NCBI GenBank assembly: GCA_020726285.1
Contig: DYSW01000001.1
Span: 84,875 to 148,874 of the forward strand
Source of the DNA: Melioribacter roseus
GTDB taxonomy: Bacteria > Bacteroidota > Ignavibacteria > Ignavibacteriales > Melioribacteraceae
Direction: 5' to 3'
Length of the DNA stretch: 64,000 bases
Below, one piece after another: positions 17,150 to 26,220 of this stretch; within the stretch, counting starts at the first letter, position 1; each line of letters begins with the position of its first letter. Both the position numbers and the translations under genes were made by a program. The notes beneath the pieces were generated by a model. That model ran no database searches. It saw only the letters and a list, made by a program, of their open reading frames with translations, and was not told the origin of the DNA.

Positions 17150-18054
17150 TGAGCAAAGTCGCTTTTGTTTTTCCAGGACAAGGTTCTCAATATGTTGGAA
17201 TGGGAAAAGATTTATACGAAAACAGTTCAATCGCAAAAGAAATGTTTGAAAAAGCAAATACTATTCTTGGTTTTGATATTCAGAGAATAATGTTTGAAGG
17301 TCCCAATGATGAATTAAAATCGACTGATGTTACTCAACCAGCAATTTTGCTCCATAGTGCTATTTTAACATATTTGATAAATCCATCCAATTTTTCGGCT
17401 GCGGCTGGTCATTCTCTCGGGGAATTTTCTGCTTTATTTGCAACCGGAAGTTTAACATTAGAAAATGCACTGCAACTTGTTCAACTACGTGGTAGAGAAA
17501 TGCTTAAAACAAGCGACATCAAAAAAGGGACAATGGCTGCAATTATTGGAATTGAAAGAAATAAACTTGAGCTATTGTGTTCACAATCCAAACACTTCGG
17601 AATTGTTCAGTGTGCAAATTTTAATTCTCCTGATCAAATTGTTATTTCTGGAGAACCACAATCTATTTATGAAGTTATGAATTTAGCAAAACAAAATGGT
17701 GCAAAACTTGCGAAAGAACTTCTTGTAAGTGGTGCATTTCATTCAGAATTAATGCGTCCGGCTGAACAATCGCTTAATCAAAAATTGGAATTAACAGAAA
17801 TAAAAGATTCAAAAATTCCGGTTTATGCAAATGTTACGGCTCAAAAAGTTTATCATCAAACTGAAATCAAACAATTACTAATAAAACAACTTACTTCACC
17901 AGTTCGTTGGGTTGAAACAATTGAAAATATGATTTCTGATGGAATTGATGAATTCGTTGAAATTGGACCAGGAAAAGTTCTTCAAGGTTTGATAAAAAAA
18001 ATAAATCCCGATGTAAAAATCTCGGGAATAGATAAATTTTTGGATATAAATTGA
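17149..18054 (+). CDS. fabD: Malonyl-CoA:ACP transacylase
   Basis: FabD loads malonate on ACP. The 301-residue protein starts MSKVAFVFPGQGSQ and has the active-site AGHSLGEF (S89), the QGSQ oxyanion segment near residue 12, the conserved Arg in QLRGREM and the later His in GAFHSELM. The start at 17149 fits the family and gives a TAATG junction with fabH. An upstream in-frame TTG at 17113 lies inside fabH and adds unconserved residues. A 59-base gap with an inverted repeat separates it from fabG. Confidence 0.96.
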   Translation: MSKVAFVFPGQGSQYVGMGKDLYENSSIAKEMFEKANTILGFDIQRIMFEGPNDELKSTDVTQPAILLHSAILTYLINPSNFSAAAGHSLGEFSALFATGSLTLENALQLVQLRGREMLKTSDIKKGTMAAIIGIERNKLELLCSQSKHFGIVQCANFNSPDQIVISGEPQSIYEVMNLAKQNGAKLAKELLVSGAFHSELMRPAEQSLNQKLELTEIKDSKIPVYANVTAQKVYHQTEIKQLLIKQLTSPVRWVETIENMISDGIDEFVEIGPGKVLQGLIKKINPDVKISGIDKFLDIN

Positions 18055-18079
18055 TTTTGTAAAATTGGAAAAATCAATT
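18049..18079. repeat. Inverted repeat between fabD and fabG
   Basis: AATTGATTTT (18049-18058) and AAAATCAATT (18070-18079) form perfect 10-base arms around an 11-base spacer, overlapping the fabD stop codon. A TATAAT at 18084-18089 lies just after. The repeat could be an operator or a weak RNA hairpin. It has no GC core, so a terminator is unlikely. Confidence 0.45.
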
Positions 18080-18113
18080 ATTATATAATCATAATTTTTA
18101 AAAGGATTCAAAT

Positions 18114-18869
18114 TTGTCAAAATATAAAGCAATTATTACTGGTGGTTCAAGAGGAATTGGGAAAGCAATTCTTGATGAATTTGCAACACACACAATAAAT
18201 GGTGAAATTTTTAGTGATGTTGCATTTATCTATAATAATTGTGATGACTGCGCCAAGCAAATTGAATTACAATACGCAAATTCCGATGTAAAAGTAAAAG
18301 GTTACAAAGTTGATGTTTCATCGTTTGAAGATGTGCAAAAAGCCGTTGATGAAATAATAAAAGAATTTGGCAGAATAGATATTTTGGTTAATAATGCAGG
18401 AATTACCAAAGATAATTTATTGATGCGTATGAGTGAAGAAGAATTTGACCGAGTTTACGAAGTAAATCTTAAAAGCGTTTTCAATTTTACAAAAGCAATT
18501 TCAAGACAAATCTTAAAACAGCGTTACGGAAAAATTATAAATGTTTCATCCGTAGTCGGTTTAATTGGCAATGCTGGACAAGCAAATTACGCTGCATCGA
18601 AAGCTGGAATAATTGGATTCACAAAATCTGTAGCAAAAGAATTTGCTTCACGCGGAATAAATGTTAATGCAATTGCACCTGGTTATATTGAAACAGAAAT
18701 GACAGATTCCTTATCCGAAGAACAGAAAAAAAGTTTATTTGACTTTATTCCCATGAAAAAATTGGGAAAAACTCAAGACATATCTAAAGTTGTACTTTTT
18801 TTAGCTAGTGAAGATTCCTCATATATAACCGGACAAGTTATTACGGTTGATGGCGGAATGGTAATGTAA
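18114..18869 (+). CDS. fabG: 3-oxoacyl-ACP reductase
   Basis: FabG reduces beta-ketoacyl-ACP with NADPH. The 251-residue short-chain dehydrogenase has TGGSRGIG (9-16), NNAGI, the catalytic Ser in NVSSVVG, and Tyr/Lys in NYAASKAG. The C-terminal ITVDGGM is standard for FabG. It begins with TTG, preceded by AAAAGGA at good spacing; no ATG gives a complete N-terminus. It follows fabD and precedes acpP. Confidence 0.94.
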   Translation: MSKYKAIITGGSRGIGKAILDEFATHTINGEIFSDVAFIYNNCDDCAKQIELQYANSDVKVKGYKVDVSSFEDVQKAVDEIIKEFGRIDILVNNAGITKDNLLMRMSEEEFDRVYEVNLKSVFNFTKAISRQILKQRYGKIINVSSVVGLIGNAGQANYAASKAGIIGFTKSVAKEFASRGINVNAIAPGYIETEMTDSLSEEQKKSLFDFIPMKKLGKTQDISKVVLFLASEDSSYITGQVITVDGGMVM

Positions 18870-18900
18870 ATTTTTATTAAACTAATTATAAGGAGAAAAA

Positions 18901-19128
18901 ATGGAAGAAAAAGTAAAAGAAATTATCGTTGATAAGTTAGGTGTAGATGCCTCACAAGTTGTTCCAAGTGCATCATTTACAAACGACTTAGGTGCAGATT
19001 CTCTTGATACAGTTGAATTAATAATGGCTTTAGAAGAAGCCTTTGATGTTCAAATTCCAGACGAAGATGCTGAAAAAATTGCTACCGTTGGCGATGCTAT
19101 TAATTATCTAAAATCAAAATTAGGATAA
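18901..19128 (+). CDS. acpP: Acyl carrier protein
   Basis: The 75-residue acidic protein contains the phosphopantetheine site [10 protein letters not shown] with Ser34, and DLG..SLD helix II features of type II ACP. It carries growing acyl chains for the Fab enzymes encoded around it. An AAGGAG ribosome-binding site precedes the ATG. A strong terminator lies just after it, so acpP may be made in excess of fabF. The AcpS that activates it is encoded at 34698. Confidence 0.97.
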   Translation: MEEKVKEIIVDKLGVDASQVVPSASFTNDLGADSLDTVELIMALEEAFDVQIPDEDAEKIATVGDAINYLKSKLG

Positions 19129-19150
19129 TTTTTACAGAATTTACTGAATT

Positions 19151-19188
19151 AATAGCAAAGGATTTCGATTCTTTGCTATTTTTTTTTA
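19151..19188 (+). terminator. Intrinsic terminator between acpP and fabF
   Basis: AATAGCAAAG (19151-19160) and CTTTGCTATT (19171-19180) form a perfect 10-bp stem with a 10-base loop, followed by a run of seven or more T. It lies 23 bases after the acpP stop and 20 bases before the fabF start. Confidence 0.82.
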
Positions 19189-19208
19189 TTCATAATAAAA
19201 GGAATTCT

Positions 19209-20453
19209 ATGAACAAAAAAAGAGTTGTAATCACCGGCTTAGGAGCATTAACTCCTATCGGGAATAATGTTGAAGAATTTTGGAATGGCTTAATAAATGG
19301 TAAAAATGGTGCTGGATTAATTACAAAATTTGACACTACAGACCACACTACAAAATTTGCTTGCGAAGTCAAAAATTTTAATGTTGACGAGTATCTTGAT
19401 AAAAAAGAAGCCCGAAGAATGGACCCATTTACTCATTACGCATTAGTAACTGCAGAAGAAGCAATTAAAGATGCTGCTTTTGAGCTTGAAAAAGAGGATT
19501 TGGAACGATTCGGTGTAATTTATGGCAGTGGAATTGGGGGAATGCTCACTTTTGAAGAACAACATACAGCATTGTTAAATGGCGGACCTCGTCGTGTTTC
19601 CCCATTTTTTATTCCAATGATGATTTCAGATATTGCAGCTGGACAAATTTCAATTAGATATGGATTAAAAGGAATAAATTACGCTGTAACTTCAGCTTGC
19701 GCAACTTCAACACACGCAATTTCAGATGGTTTTGTTATGATTCAAACAGGAAGAGCCGATGTTATGATTTGTGGAGGAGCAGAATCATCAATTACTCCAA
19801 TTTCAGTTGCTGGATTTAATTCTGCAAGAGCTATTTCAACTTGGAATGAACGATATTCTGAAGCGTCTCGACCATTTGACAAAGACAGAAATGGATTTGT
19901 TATGGGTGAAGGTTCTGGAACACTCGTTCTTGAAGAATTAGAACATGCAAAAAAACGCGGAGCTAAAATTTATGCTGAAGTTGCTGGAATGGGAGCTTCT
20001 GCCGATGCTTACCACGTAACTGCACCAGCTCCAGAAGGAGAAGGAGCATTTCGTTCAATGAGAGAAGCACTTCGAGATGGTGGAATAAATCCTGAAGACG
20101 TTGATTATATAAACGCACACGGTACTTCTACTTCATTAAATGATATTAATGAAACTAAAGCGATAAAAAAACTATTTGGTGAACATGCTTATAAAGTGAG
20201 TATAAGTTCAACTAAATCTATGACTGGACATTTGCTCGGAGCTGCTGGAGCAATTGAAGCAATAGCAACTACTTTAGCAATTACAAATGGAATAGTTCCC
20301 CCGACAATCAATTTAGAAAATCCAGATGATGAATGCGATTTGAACTATACACCAAAAGTTGCTATAAAAAGAGAAATTAATTATGCAATATCAAATACTT
20401 TTGGATTTGGTGGACATAACGCTACTTTACTTATTAAAAAATTTACTGAGTAA
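19209..20453 (+). CDS. fabF: Beta-ketoacyl-ACP synthase II
   Basis: FabF elongates acyl-ACP with malonyl-ACP. The 414-residue protein starts MNKKRVVITGLGALTPIGN. It has the active Cys in VTSACATSTHAI, His in NAHGTSTSLND, and His in SMTGHLLGAAGAIEA. I chose the ATG at 19209, preceded by AAAAGGAATT; the in-frame TTG at 19173 would lie in the T-run of the terminator. It ends in a TAATG junction with rnc. Confidence 0.96.
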   Translation: MNKKRVVITGLGALTPIGNNVEEFWNGLINGKNGAGLITKFDTTDHTTKFACEVKNFNVDEYLDKKEARRMDPFTHYALVTAEEAIKDAAFELEKEDLERFGVIYGSGIGGMLTFEEQHTALLNGGPRRVSPFFIPMMISDIAAGQISIRYGLKGINYAVTSACATSTHAISDGFVMIQTGRADVMICGGAESSITPISVAGFNSARAISTWNERYSEASRPFDKDRNGFVMGEGSGTLVLEELEHAKKRGAKIYAEVAGMGASADAYHVTAPAPEGEGAFRSMREALRDGGINPEDVDYINAHGTSTSLNDINETKAIKKLFGEHAYKVSISSTKSMTGHLLGAAGAIEAIATTLAITNGIVPPTINLENPDDECDLNYTPKVAIKREINYAISNTFGFGGHNATLLIKKFTE

Positions 20454-21202
20454 TGTCTTTTTTCTCTCTATTACGCAAACTATTTAATTTATTTAATTTT
20501 AGGAGCAAAACTCAACAAACAATTGAAGAACGTGTTTTGCTTCTGGGAAAATTCCTTCCTGCAAAAATTACAAACACACAATTATTTGTTGAAGCTATTA
20601 CACATCAATCATCATTAAATAACCACAAATTGAAAGCCTCCAACCAACGACTTGAATTTTTAGGCGATGCAGTTTTAGGAATGATTGTTGCTAACTATCT
20701 TTACGAAGAATATCCTGATCTAAATGAAGGTGAACTTACAAAAATGCGAGTTCGTTTAGTTGATAAAAATGCATTATTTGAAATGGCAATTAATCTTGAT
20801 TTAGAGAAAATTGTTCTTTTTGAGAAAAAGTTTTTGCAGAGTAATTCAAGTGGAATAAATTCAATTTTAGCCGATGCAATGGAAGCAATTATTGGAGCAT
20901 GCTATTTGGATTTAGGTATTGAAAATACAATAGAATTTGTTCACAATTGGTTGATTGACGTTATCGATTATAGCAAAGATTCCAACTTTAAGGGACAATT
21001 GCTTGAACTTGCTCATAAAATGGGAAAAACTAATCCAGAATATGAAATTGTAAATGTTGATGGACCCGAACACAAAAAAATCTTTATAGTAGCAGTTTTG
21101 TTGGATGGAGCAAAATTGGCAGTTGGTAGAGGAAAAAATAAGAAAAGTGCTGAACAAGAAGCCTCCAAACGTGCTTTGGAAATTCTCTCAGAAAATTTAT
21201 AA
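20453..21202 (+). CDS. rnc: Ribonuclease III
   Basis: RNase III cuts double-stranded RNA in rRNA maturation and mRNA turnover. The 249-residue protein has the catalytic signature QRLEFLGDAVLGMIVANYLY region (start near residue 63), a second acidic site in LADAMEAIIGA, and a C-terminal dsRNA-binding domain ending GRGKNKKSAEQEASKRAL. A basic N-terminal extension of about 25 residues precedes the core. Its start overlaps the fabF stop, the common fabF-rnc arrangement. Confidence 0.95.
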   Translation: MSFFSLLRKLFNLFNFRSKTQQTIEERVLLLGKFLPAKITNTQLFVEAITHQSSLNNHKLKASNQRLEFLGDAVLGMIVANYLYEEYPDLNEGELTKMRVRLVDKNALFEMAINLDLEKIVLFEKKFLQSNSSGINSILADAMEAIIGACYLDLGIENTIEFVHNWLIDVIDYSKDSNFKGQLLELAHKMGKTNPEYEIVNVDGPEHKKIFIVAVLLDGAKLAVGRGKNKKSAEQEASKRALEILSENL

Positions 21203-21230
21203 AAAAATATTTCTACAATTTTCCCTTTTT

Positions 21231-21259
21231 TTGACATTCTTATGAATTATCGTTAATCT
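21231..21259 (+). promoter_or_regulatory. Possible promoter upstream of the yqeY-like gene
   Basis: TTGACA at 21231-21236 and TAATCT at 21254-21259 are spaced by 17 bases, as in a sigma-70-type promoter. The site lies in the 137-base gap between rnc and the yqeY-like gene. A Bacteroidota-type TAnnTTTG box is not evident, so confidence is limited. Confidence 0.38.
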
Positions 21260-21339
21260 TCTTTCCATAAATTTTGAAATATTTTAACAAAAATCCCATT
21301 ATGAACAATCTTATATTTGCTAAAAAATTAAGGTAAACA

Positions 21340-21786
21340 ATGAATTTAACAGAAAAAATAAATGAAGAAATGAAATCTGCTTTAAAGAGCGGACAAAAAG
21401 AACGTTTATTAACAATCCGCTCGATTAGAGCATTGATTTTGGAATTTGAAAAAAGTGGTTCAGGTAAAATAATGACCGAAGAAGATGAAATTAGAATATT
21501 ATCTTCTGCCGCAAAAAAGAGAAAAGATTCGATTGAGCAATATGAAAATGCGGGAAGAATGGATTTGGCACAAAATGAAAAGAATGAATTGGAAATAATT
21601 TCTGAATTTTTACCTAAACAACTTTCTGAAGATGAAATTTTAGAAACTGTGAGAAGAATTGCATTGGAAATTGGAGCCGAAGGGAAAAAAGACTTTGGAA
21701 AGTTAATGCAAAATGCCGCAAAAGAATTAAAAGGTAAAGCTGACGGAAGTTTAATAAAATCCATTGTTGAAAAAGTTTTAGGTTAA
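21340..21786 (+). CDS. GatB/YqeY domain-containing protein
   Basis: The 148-residue protein is a full-length YqeY family member, related to the C-terminal helical tail domain of GatB. It starts LTEKINEEMKSALKSGQKERL and has E.LPKQLSEDEI and DFGKLMQ..; the family often reads MGK.M at the last position. The family binds tRNA-like surfaces in GatB, but free-standing YqeY has no established role. It is followed two bases later by cvpA. Confidence 0.88.
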   Translation: MNLTEKINEEMKSALKSGQKERLLTIRSIRALILEFEKSGSGKIMTEEDEIRILSSAAKKRKDSIEQYENAGRMDLAQNEKNELEIISEFLPKQLSEDEILETVRRIALEIGAEGKKDFGKLMQNAAKELKGKADGSLIKSIVEKVLG

Positions 21787-21788
21787 TT

Positions 21789-22331
21789 TTGAATTACATC
21801 GATATTATACTTTTAGTTGTTTTGGTTGTTGGTTTTATTCTTGGATTTAAAGATGGAATTATAAGAAAATTGATTGGAATGCTTGGGTTGGTAGTTGCAA
21901 TTGTGTTGGCTTTTGTTCTTTCAGATTATGTTGGCGGATTTCTTGTACAATTTTTTAATGACGAACGAAGTCTTGCAAATGCTGTGGCTGGATTGTTAAT
22001 TTTCTTTTCAATTTTGTCGATTACGGCGCTAATAAAAAGATTACTTCAACCAGCAGATAAAGTTAACAATATGATAAATCAACTACTTGGTGGATTTTTC
22101 GGTACAATTCAAATTGCAATCTTTTTAAGTGGATTTTTGCTTTTCTTTCGAATTTTTGATTTTCCAGACGAAAATATTCGGAATAAATCGTTTATGTACG
22201 GAAAAGTTTACGGTATTATTCCAACAGTAATTGATCTTTTTATAGATGAAAATAAATCTGCAGGAGAATATTTCAAAGAATTTAATTTATTGTCCGAAAA
22301 CAATAAAAAAGAAGAGAAAATCGGTGACTAA
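21789..22331 (+). CDS. CvpA family membrane protein
   Basis: The 180-residue protein has four likely membrane segments in its first 125 residues and the opening pattern NYIDIILLVVLVVGFILGFKDG, here residues 2-23, typical of CvpA (colicin V production protein family). Other notable motifs are GLVVAIVLAF and LGG.FG..Q. The charged C-terminal tail is short. It starts with TTG just after the yqeY stop. CvpA is an envelope protein of unclear mechanism. In many genomes it lies just before mutS2, as here. Confidence 0.85.
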   Translation: MNYIDIILLVVLVVGFILGFKDGIIRKLIGMLGLVVAIVLAFVLSDYVGGFLVQFFNDERSLANAVAGLLIFFSILSITALIKRLLQPADKVNNMINQLLGGFFGTIQIAIFLSGFLLFFRIFDFPDENIRNKSFMYGKVYGIIPTVIDLFIDENKSAGEYFKEFNLLSENNKKEEKIGD

Positions 22332-22375
22332 TGAATTTTTACGAAAAATCTGACGAAACAAAACAAATTATCTAA
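22331..22375 (+). CDS. 14-codon coupling mini-ORF between cvpA and mutS2
   Basis: An ATG that overlaps the cvpA TAA (TAATG) opens a 14-codon frame encoding MNFYEKSDETKQII. Its own TAA overlaps the mutS2 ATG in the same TAATG fashion. Both junctions are the classic termination-reinitiation arrangement. No ribosome-binding site of its own is visible. It may carry ribosomes across the gap, or be chance. Confidence 0.3.
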   Translation: MNFYEKSDETKQII

Positions 22376-24726
22376 TGTTTACAAATTCAACTTTAGAGAA
22401 ATTAGAATATTTTAAGGTTTTAGAACAAATAACAAGATTTGCACATTCTGAATTAGCAAAAGAAAAAATCCTATCTATTCGTCCACTGCAAGAAATTGGA
22501 AATATCCAAAAAAGTGGAAATCTGATTAACGAAGCAAAATCTTTGTTAATAATTAATATTTATCCTCCCGAAGAATTTGAAGTAAATTTATTAGAAAGTT
22601 TAGCACATTCACGAATTTCTGGGAATATTTTATCAGTACGAAGAATCAGAGAAATTGGCAACTTGTTGATAACATCTCGCCGTTATTTGAATTATTTATC
22701 CCAAAATCAGAATAATGCTCCAAATCTAAAAAATCAGTTCTGGGAATTTCTATTTGTCGATAAAAATCTTGAAAATCGAATTGACAGTATTATTGATGTA
22801 ACAAACGAAGTAAAATCAAGTGCTTCTCCCAAATTACGTGAAATAAGAAAATCAATAACAGATAAAGAAATTGCATTAAAGAAAGTAGTCGAAAGAAAAC
22901 TGAAAGCATTAAATTCAGAATCTATGTTGCAAGAAGATTTTCTTACAATTTACGATGGACGTTATGTTTTTCCTGTAAAAGCGGAATATAAGCGTCAAAT
23001 TAATGGTTTAATTCATTCAGAATCTTCCACTGGGCAAACAGTTTATATTGAACCAACTGAAATTTTAGAATCAAACAACGAACTGATTTCATTAAGATTT
23101 GAAGAAAAGAGAGAAATTGATAGAATTTTACGCCAACTAACTGAACAAATTGGGCAATCGAGTAAATATTTACAAATGTCGCTGGAAACTTTAGTTGAAA
23201 TTGAATCAATATTTGCTTCTGCTAAATATTCACTTGAAATTGACGGATGTTTCCCGCAAATTGATAAAGACAAACCGCTAAAACTTATTCGTAGTTTCCA
23301 TCCAATATTGTTGCGAAGGCTGAAAGAAAACACAATTCCACTTAATTTAGATTTCAAGAAAAATAACATTCTTCTGATAACAGGTCCAAATGCTGGTGGA
23401 AAAACAGTTGTTCTAAAAACAGTGGCGTTGTTATCTTTGCTTGTTCAAAGTGGTTTGCACGTACCAACTTCATCTGATTCACATTTTTATCTTTTTGATA
23501 ATATTATGGTTGATATTGGAGATGAACAATCAATTGAAGATAATTTAAGCACTTTCAGTTCGCATCTTGCAAATATTAAGAAAATTCTTGAGCAAGCTGA
23601 TTCACAAAGTTTGATTTTACTTGATGAAATTGGAACTGGAACTGACCCAAATGAAGGTTCGGCTTTGGCTTCAGCAATTTTGTTGGAATTATCAAGAAAA
23701 AATTCAAAGGTAATTGCATCAACACATCAAAGTAATCTTAAAATATTAGCAAATTATTCTGAAAAATTTGAAAACGCATCGTTGGAATTTGATGTTGAGA
23801 AGATTGAGCCAACTTTTATTCTAAAACAAGGTGAACCTGGTGCAAGTTATGCTTTTGAAGTTGCTAAAAGAATTGGTTTATCAAATCATATTATTGAAGA
23901 AGCAAAAGAATATGTTTCAGAAAATAAAAAGCAAGTTGAGGAATTGCTTGTTAAACTTCAGAAACAATCGAACGAACTGAAAGAAAAATTGCAATCTGCC
24001 GAAAAAGAAAATTCCCGTTTGCTCGGATTAACTTCACTTTATGAAAAGCAATCGAATGAAATAAAAAAGAAGAAGACGGATATTTTTGCTCAAGCAAGAA
24101 AAGAAGCTCAGAATCTGGTTTTTGAAGCAAATAAAAAAATTGAAAATGCAATAAAGCAAATTCGAGAAAGCAATGGCGATAAAGATGTCATTTCTCAATC
24201 TCGAAAAATTGTTACTGAAATTAAGGAAAGCATAACAAAAATTGAAAAAGCGGAAGTTGGAAAAGAGAGTAATTTTAAATCAAATAAACTTTCCGTAGGT
24301 GATTTTGTTAAGCTAATTGAAGGAAACACAATTGGAAAAATTTCTGAAATTGATGAAAAGAAAAGGAAATTGTCAATAATTTCTGGAAATTTTAAAATTT
24401 CTGTTAAAATAGATGAAGTTGAAAAGGTAAATCATAAAGAAGAAAAAAATCTGTATCATAAAAATGATTACCATTCAACATTAAACTCGCTTGTGCTTGA
24501 TATTCGTGGAAAAAAACCGGAAGAAGTGGAATTTGAAATTATTCGTTTTTTGGACGACGCTTTTGCTTCGAACATAAAACAAGTTGAAATACTTCACGGA
24601 AAAGGCGCGGGTGTTTTAAAAGCAACAGTTCATCAATTGCTAAAAAATCACGAATTTGTTGAATCTTTTCAATTCGCCAAAATTGAATTTGGTGGCGAAG
24701 GAATTACAGTTGTAAACTTAGGATAG
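22375..24726 (+). CDS. mutS2: Endonuclease MutS2
   Basis: MutS2 acts in ribosome rescue or in suppressing recombination, depending on species, not in mismatch repair. The 783-residue protein lacks the MutS mismatch-binding domain. It has the core/clamp region, then the ATPase with Walker A GPNAGGKTV (about 338-346), Walker B LILLDEIGTGTDPNEG and STHQSNLK. A coiled coil follows, and then a C-terminal Smr nuclease domain with LDIRGKKPEEV and the HGKGAGVLK loop. Length is standard. The start fits TAATG with the small upstream frame. The biotin carboxylase gene follows three bases later. Confidence 0.95.
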   Translation: MFTNSTLEKLEYFKVLEQITRFAHSELAKEKILSIRPLQEIGNIQKSGNLINEAKSLLIINIYPPEEFEVNLLESLAHSRISGNILSVRRIREIGNLLITSRRYLNYLSQNQNNAPNLKNQFWEFLFVDKNLENRIDSIIDVTNEVKSSASPKLREIRKSITDKEIALKKVVERKLKALNSESMLQEDFLTIYDGRYVFPVKAEYKRQINGLIHSESSTGQTVYIEPTEILESNNELISLRFEEKREIDRILRQLTEQIGQSSKYLQMSLETLVEIESIFASAKYSLEIDGCFPQIDKDKPLKLIRSFHPILLRRLKENTIPLNLDFKKNNILLITGPNAGGKTVVLKTVALLSLLVQSGLHVPTSSDSHFYLFDNIMVDIGDEQSIEDNLSTFSSHLANIKKILEQADSQSLILLDEIGTGTDPNEGSALASAILLELSRKNSKVIASTHQSNLKILANYSEKFENASLEFDVEKIEPTFILKQGEPGASYAFEVAKRIGLSNHIIEEAKEYVSENKKQVEELLVKLQKQSNELKEKLQSAEKENSRLLGLTSLYEKQSNEIKKKKTDIFAQARKEAQNLVFEANKKIENAIKQIRESNGDKDVISQSRKIVTEIKESITKIEKAEVGKESNFKSNKLSVGDFVKLIEGNTIGKISEIDEKKRKLSIISGNFKISVKIDEVEKVNHKEEKNLYHKNDYHSTLNSLVLDIRGKKPEEVEFEIIRFLDDAFASNIKQVEILHGKGAGVLKATVHQLLKNHEFVESFQFAKIEFGGEGITVVNLG

Positions 24727-24729
24727 AAA

Positions 24730-26220
24730 ATGAAAATCAAGAAAATTTTAATTGCAAATCGCGGTGAAATTGCTGTAAGAATTATTAGAGCCGCAAAAGA
24801 AATGGGAATAACAGCGGTTGCTATTTATTCCGAAGCCGACCAAAATGCACTACATGTTAAAATGGCAGATGAAGCATATTTAATTGGAAAATCTCCCGCT
24901 TCTGAATCTTATCTTCTTGGTGATAAAATTATTGAATTAGCCAAAAGAATTAACGCTGAGGCTATTCATCCTGGATATGGGTTTTTATCAGAAAATGCAA
25001 ATTTCATTCAAAAATGCGAAGAAAACGGAATAAATTTTATCGGACCAAGTTCTGATTCTGTTGTAAAAATGGGTGAAAAGACAGCGGCTCGAAGTTTAAT
25101 GAAATCGCATAACGTTCCAATTGTTCCCGGAACAATTTCTCCAATCTCGGATAATGATGAGTTAAAAAAAGTAGCAAGTGAAATAGGTTATCCGATAATG
25201 CTAAAAGCCGCAGCGGGTGGCGGAGGAAAAGGAATGCGAAGAATTGATGAAGAAAGTAAATTAATTGAAAATTTTGAACGTGCTAAAAGTGAAGCAATTA
25301 AATCTTTTGGAAATGGGGCTGTTTATATTGAAAAATTTATTGAAAATCCTAAACACATTGAAGTACAAATCATTGCAGATAAGCATGGAAATTATCGGCA
25401 CGTTTTCGAGCGGGAATGTTCTGTGCAACGTCGTCATCAAAAAGTTGTAGAAGAATCACCTTCGCCAAGTGTTTCACAAGAAGTTCGTGCAAAATTAACT
25501 CAAGCCGCAATTGATGCAGCAAAAGCATGCGGATATTATAATGCAGGCACAATAGAATTCTTAATTGACGCAAACAAAAATTTCTATTTTCTTGAAATGA
25601 ATACACGTTTGCAAGTTGAACATCCAGTTACAGAAATGATTTCAGGAATTGATTTAGTAAAAGAACAAATAAAAATTGCAGAAGGTGAAAAAATTTCATT
25701 CAAGCAAGAAGATATTTCAATTCACGGAAGTGCAATTGAATGCAGAATTTATGCTGAAGATGTGTCGAATAATTATGCTCCTTCAATCGGAAAGATTGAA
25801 TTACATCGTTTGCCAGGTGGACCAGGGATTAGAATTGATTCAGGAATTGAAACAAGCTCTGAAGTTTCTGTGTATTACGATCCCATGCTTTCCAAAGTAA
25901 TTTCTTGGGGAATTAATAGAAATGAAGCAATCAGTAGAATGTTGAATCTATTAAATGAATACAAAATAATTGGTGTTAAAACCAATATAGATTTATTCAA
26001 GTGGATTTTAACCCATCCAAAATTTGTTGATTCTACATTCGACATAAACTTTCTAGATAATTACCTAAATCCACTTTTACCAGATAATTGGAAAAATGAA
26101 TTTGAAGATTTAACGGAAATAGTAGCTATTATAAGCACAATTCTAAAAAATAATGACCTAAAACTAAAACCGCATGAAAATAAAATAGGCATCAATAATA
26201 ACTGGAGCGGAAATGAATAA
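24730..26220 (+). CDS. Biotin carboxylase subunit of an acyl-CoA (or acetyl-CoA) carboxylase
   Basis: This subunit carboxylates biotin using ATP and bicarbonate. The 496-residue protein begins KKILIANRGEIAVRIIRAAKEMG. It has the ATP-grasp glycine loop KAAAGGGGKGMR near residue 160, RECSVQRRHQK, and the catalytic EMNTRLQVEHPVTE near 290, then the C-terminal BC domain. It overlaps the biotin carrier gene by eight bases. The unrelated-looking partner, the carboxyltransferase at 10574-12229, is distant. AccC of fatty-acid synthesis is possible, but the fused arrangement with a PCC-like carrier favours an acyl-CoA carboxylase. Confidence 0.9.
   Translation: MKIKKILIANRGEIAVRIIRAAKEMGITAVAIYSEADQNALHVKMADEAYLIGKSPASESYLLGDKIIELAKRINAEAIHPGYGFLSENANFIQKCEENGINFIGPSSDSVVKMGEKTAARSLMKSHNVPIVPGTISPISDNDELKKVASEIGYPIMLKAAAGGGGKGMRRIDEESKLIENFERAKSEAIKSFGNGAVYIEKFIENPKHIEVQIIADKHGNYRHVFERECSVQRRHQKVVEESPSPSVSQEVRAKLTQAAIDAAKACGYYNAGTIEFLIDANKNFYFLEMNTRLQVEHPVTEMISGIDLVKEQIKIAEGEKISFKQEDISIHGSAIECRIYAEDVSNNYAPSIGKIELHRLPGGPGIRIDSGIETSSEVSVYYDPMLSKVISWGINRNEAISRMLNLLNEYKIIGVKTNIDLFKWILTHPKFVDSTFDINFLDNYLNPLLPDNWKNEFEDLTEIVAIISTILKNNDLKLKPHENKIGINNNWSGNE

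Noticed and set aside
21240..21764. 174-residue minus-strand frame opposite the yqeY-like gene
   Set aside because: Although long, it mirrors a conserved plus-strand gene and has biased composition from reverse reading of AT-rich codons.
23043..23369. Minus-strand frame in mutS2
   Set aside because: It lies entirely in the conserved MutS2 core and shows no family signature.
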